Positions 33,324-33,839 of a stretch of DNA of 33,839 nucleotides are shown piece by piece. The stretch is from Promethearchaeia archaeon (GTDB lineage: Archaea > Asgardarchaeota > Lokiarchaeia > Sigyniarchaeales > SOKP01). The stretch's first letter is position 1, and each line of letters starts with the position of its first letter. The DNA lies in contig JAHQWY010000004.1 of the NCBI GenBank assembly GCA_029856445.1, positions 1 through 33,839 on the forward strand, read 5' to 3'. The translations under genes and the position numbers were made by a program. A model generated the notes under the pieces. It saw only the letters and a program-made list of their open reading frames with translations. It was not told the origin of the DNA and ran no database searches.

Positions 33324-33555
33324 AATATTTAACCATATAATTTATCTATTATAAGATAATAATCTAAATCTATAAGTACAAGTTAATAAATTGTGAATAT
33401 GATATTATTTTAATAGATTCTACTTATTTATTTCTTTTTGTTTTTTCTTAAACCTTATCTAACCATTAATATCAAAAGGTTAAGAAAAATTTAAATTAAA
33501 ATTATAACTTTGAATTATTGTTACCCTTAAAAGCCATTAATAATATTTTTAGAGC

Positions 33556-33563
33556 TTTTAAAA
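33556..33563 (+). promoter_or_regulatory. TATA box of tRNA-Leu
   Basis: TTTTAAAA lies 24-31 nt upstream of the mature tRNA 5' end, the normal archaeal spacing. Confidence 0.5.
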
Positions 33564-33610
33564 GATATAATCTATTTCTTAACATTGGAGGGGTTACCGA
33601 GTTTGGTCAA

Positions 33611-33662
33611 TTTGACTACAGTATAAAAGGCCATATTAAATGCTTGATTGGGTCAAGACTAT
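33611..33662 (+). other. tRNA-Leu intron 1 (52 nt, D-loop side)
   Basis: A full bulge-helix-bulge is visible. The central 4-bp helix is GGTC (33605-33608) with GACT (33657-33660, one G-U). The 3-nt 5' bulge is AA/T (33609-33611) and the 3-nt 3' bulge is AT/A (33661-33663). The intron stem is TTGAC with GTCAA. Cutting each bulge after its second base gives exactly the expected mature D-arm. Confidence 0.85.
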
Positions 33663-33684
33663 AGGTGCTGGACTTAAGATCCAG

Positions 33685-33713
33685 ATACCACAGCCATGGC
33701 TTTGGTAGGACAA
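33685..33713 (+). other. tRNA-Leu intron 2 (29 nt, before the variable arm)
   Basis: TCC (33680-33682) pairs with GGA (33708-33710), plus an A-C mismatch. The 5' bulge is AG/A (33683-33685) and the 3' bulge is AA/T (33712-33714). The intron stem TACCA pairs with TGGTA (33686-33690 with 33703-33707). Removal leaves a normal 14-nt leucine variable arm. The central helix is one pair short of ideal, so the motif is slightly relaxed. Confidence 0.78.
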
Positions 33714-33766
33714 TGGCAAAGGCCTTCGAGAGTTCGAATCTCTCCCCCTCCACATAATTTATTCAA

Positions 33767-33772
33767 TTTTTT
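33767..33772 (+). terminator. T6 tract after tRNA-Leu
   Basis: Six T residues begin 15 nt after the tRNA 3' end and are a plausible termination site. Confidence 0.4.
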
Positions 33773-33796
33773 CATCTCTAACACATTTTAACTCTC

Positions 33797-33839
33797 TTAC
33801 ATAGGTTTCCCACATTCAATGCAGTATTTGAAGTTTTCT
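33797..33839 (-). CDS. C-terminal fragment of a zinc-ribbon protein (cut by the window edge)
   Basis: The minus-strand frame ends ENFKYCIECGKPM and then TAA at 33799-33797. C-x-x-C-G-K-P is a typical zinc-ribbon knuckle placed at the end of many archaeal proteins. The rest lies outside the window, so the family cannot be named. Confidence 0.5.
   Translation of the reverse strand, partial: ENFKYCIECGKPM

Larger units (their letters stand above)
33587..33752 (+). tRNA. tRNA-Leu (UAA), three exons with two introns
   Basis: Acceptor GGAGGGG (33587-33593) pairs with CCCCTCC (33745-33751), discriminator A at 33752. D-stem ACC pairs with GGT across the first intron. The anticodon arm is CTGGA-CTTAAGA-TCCAG (33668-33684, reading anticodon TAA), and the T-arm is GAGAG-TTCGAAT-CTCTC. 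Exons are 33587-33610, 33663-33684 and 33714-33752. Joined, they give 85 nt with a normal class II variable arm (TGGCAAAGGCCTTC). Neither intron is at the canonical 37/38 position. No CCA is encoded. Confidence 0.92.

Overview
This window is AT-rich archaeal DNA, most likely from an Asgard (Promethearchaeati, Lokiarchaeia-like) archaeon. The archaeal assignment rests on an FttA/aCPSF1 KH-beta-CASP ribonuclease, a 20S proteasome beta subunit with a short propeptide, an archaeal-type EF-2 homologue, a geranylgeranyl-reductase family protein, tRNA genes interrupted at non-canonical sites, and AT-rich boxes 20-30 nt upstream of leaderless starts. The Asgard placement is inference. It rests on an EF-2 paralogue lacking the diphthamide loop, ITPK-like ATP-grasp proteins, a GIFT/IFT52-like protein and roadblock/longin-like small proteins.

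Layout. Positions 1-4859 hold, on the minus strand, an interrupted tRNA-Gln, a dGTPase-like HD hydrolase, a NapH-type membrane ferredoxin and FttA. Positions 5267-8306 hold purN and the EF-2 paralogue, with an unexplained 102-nt structured element between them. Positions 8312-9286 hold a decayed cheB and little else. Positions 9287-10675 hold two small Asgard-type or unknown proteins and an uninterrupted tRNA-Gly. Positions 10891-14362 are a same-strand run: two DUF998 membrane paralogues, a nicotinamidase, a LMW protein-tyrosine-phosphatase-like protein and an UppP-type polyprenyl-diphosphatase.

The most striking region is 14359-20366. A myo-inositol-1-phosphate synthase is surrounded by four divergent ATP-grasp proteins. 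Two resemble inositol-phosphate kinases of the ITPK family. A HAD phosphatase with a long lysine-rich heptad tail closes the run. I read this as a candidate inositol-phosphate (or inositol-conjugate) pathway that I do not recognise as a described archaeal system.

Positions 20382-24406 (minus strand) encode an HhH-FKBP fusion, a PflA-like radical SAM protein, a GIFT-like protein and proteasome beta. Positions 24501-27459 encode a geranylgeranyl-reductase family protein, an EamA transporter and a membrane protein. Positions 27644-31038 are a serine-metabolism block: a class V aminotransferase, a phosphoglycerate-dehydrogenase-like protein and a convergent DUF1015 protein, followed by an Ogt-type DNA repair protein. 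Positions 31853-33323 encode a coiled-coil winged-helix protein and a longin-like protein.

The window ends with a tRNA-Leu(UAA) that I resolve into three exons separated by two non-canonical bulge-helix-bulge introns, and the C-terminal zinc-ribbon fragment of a further minus-strand gene.
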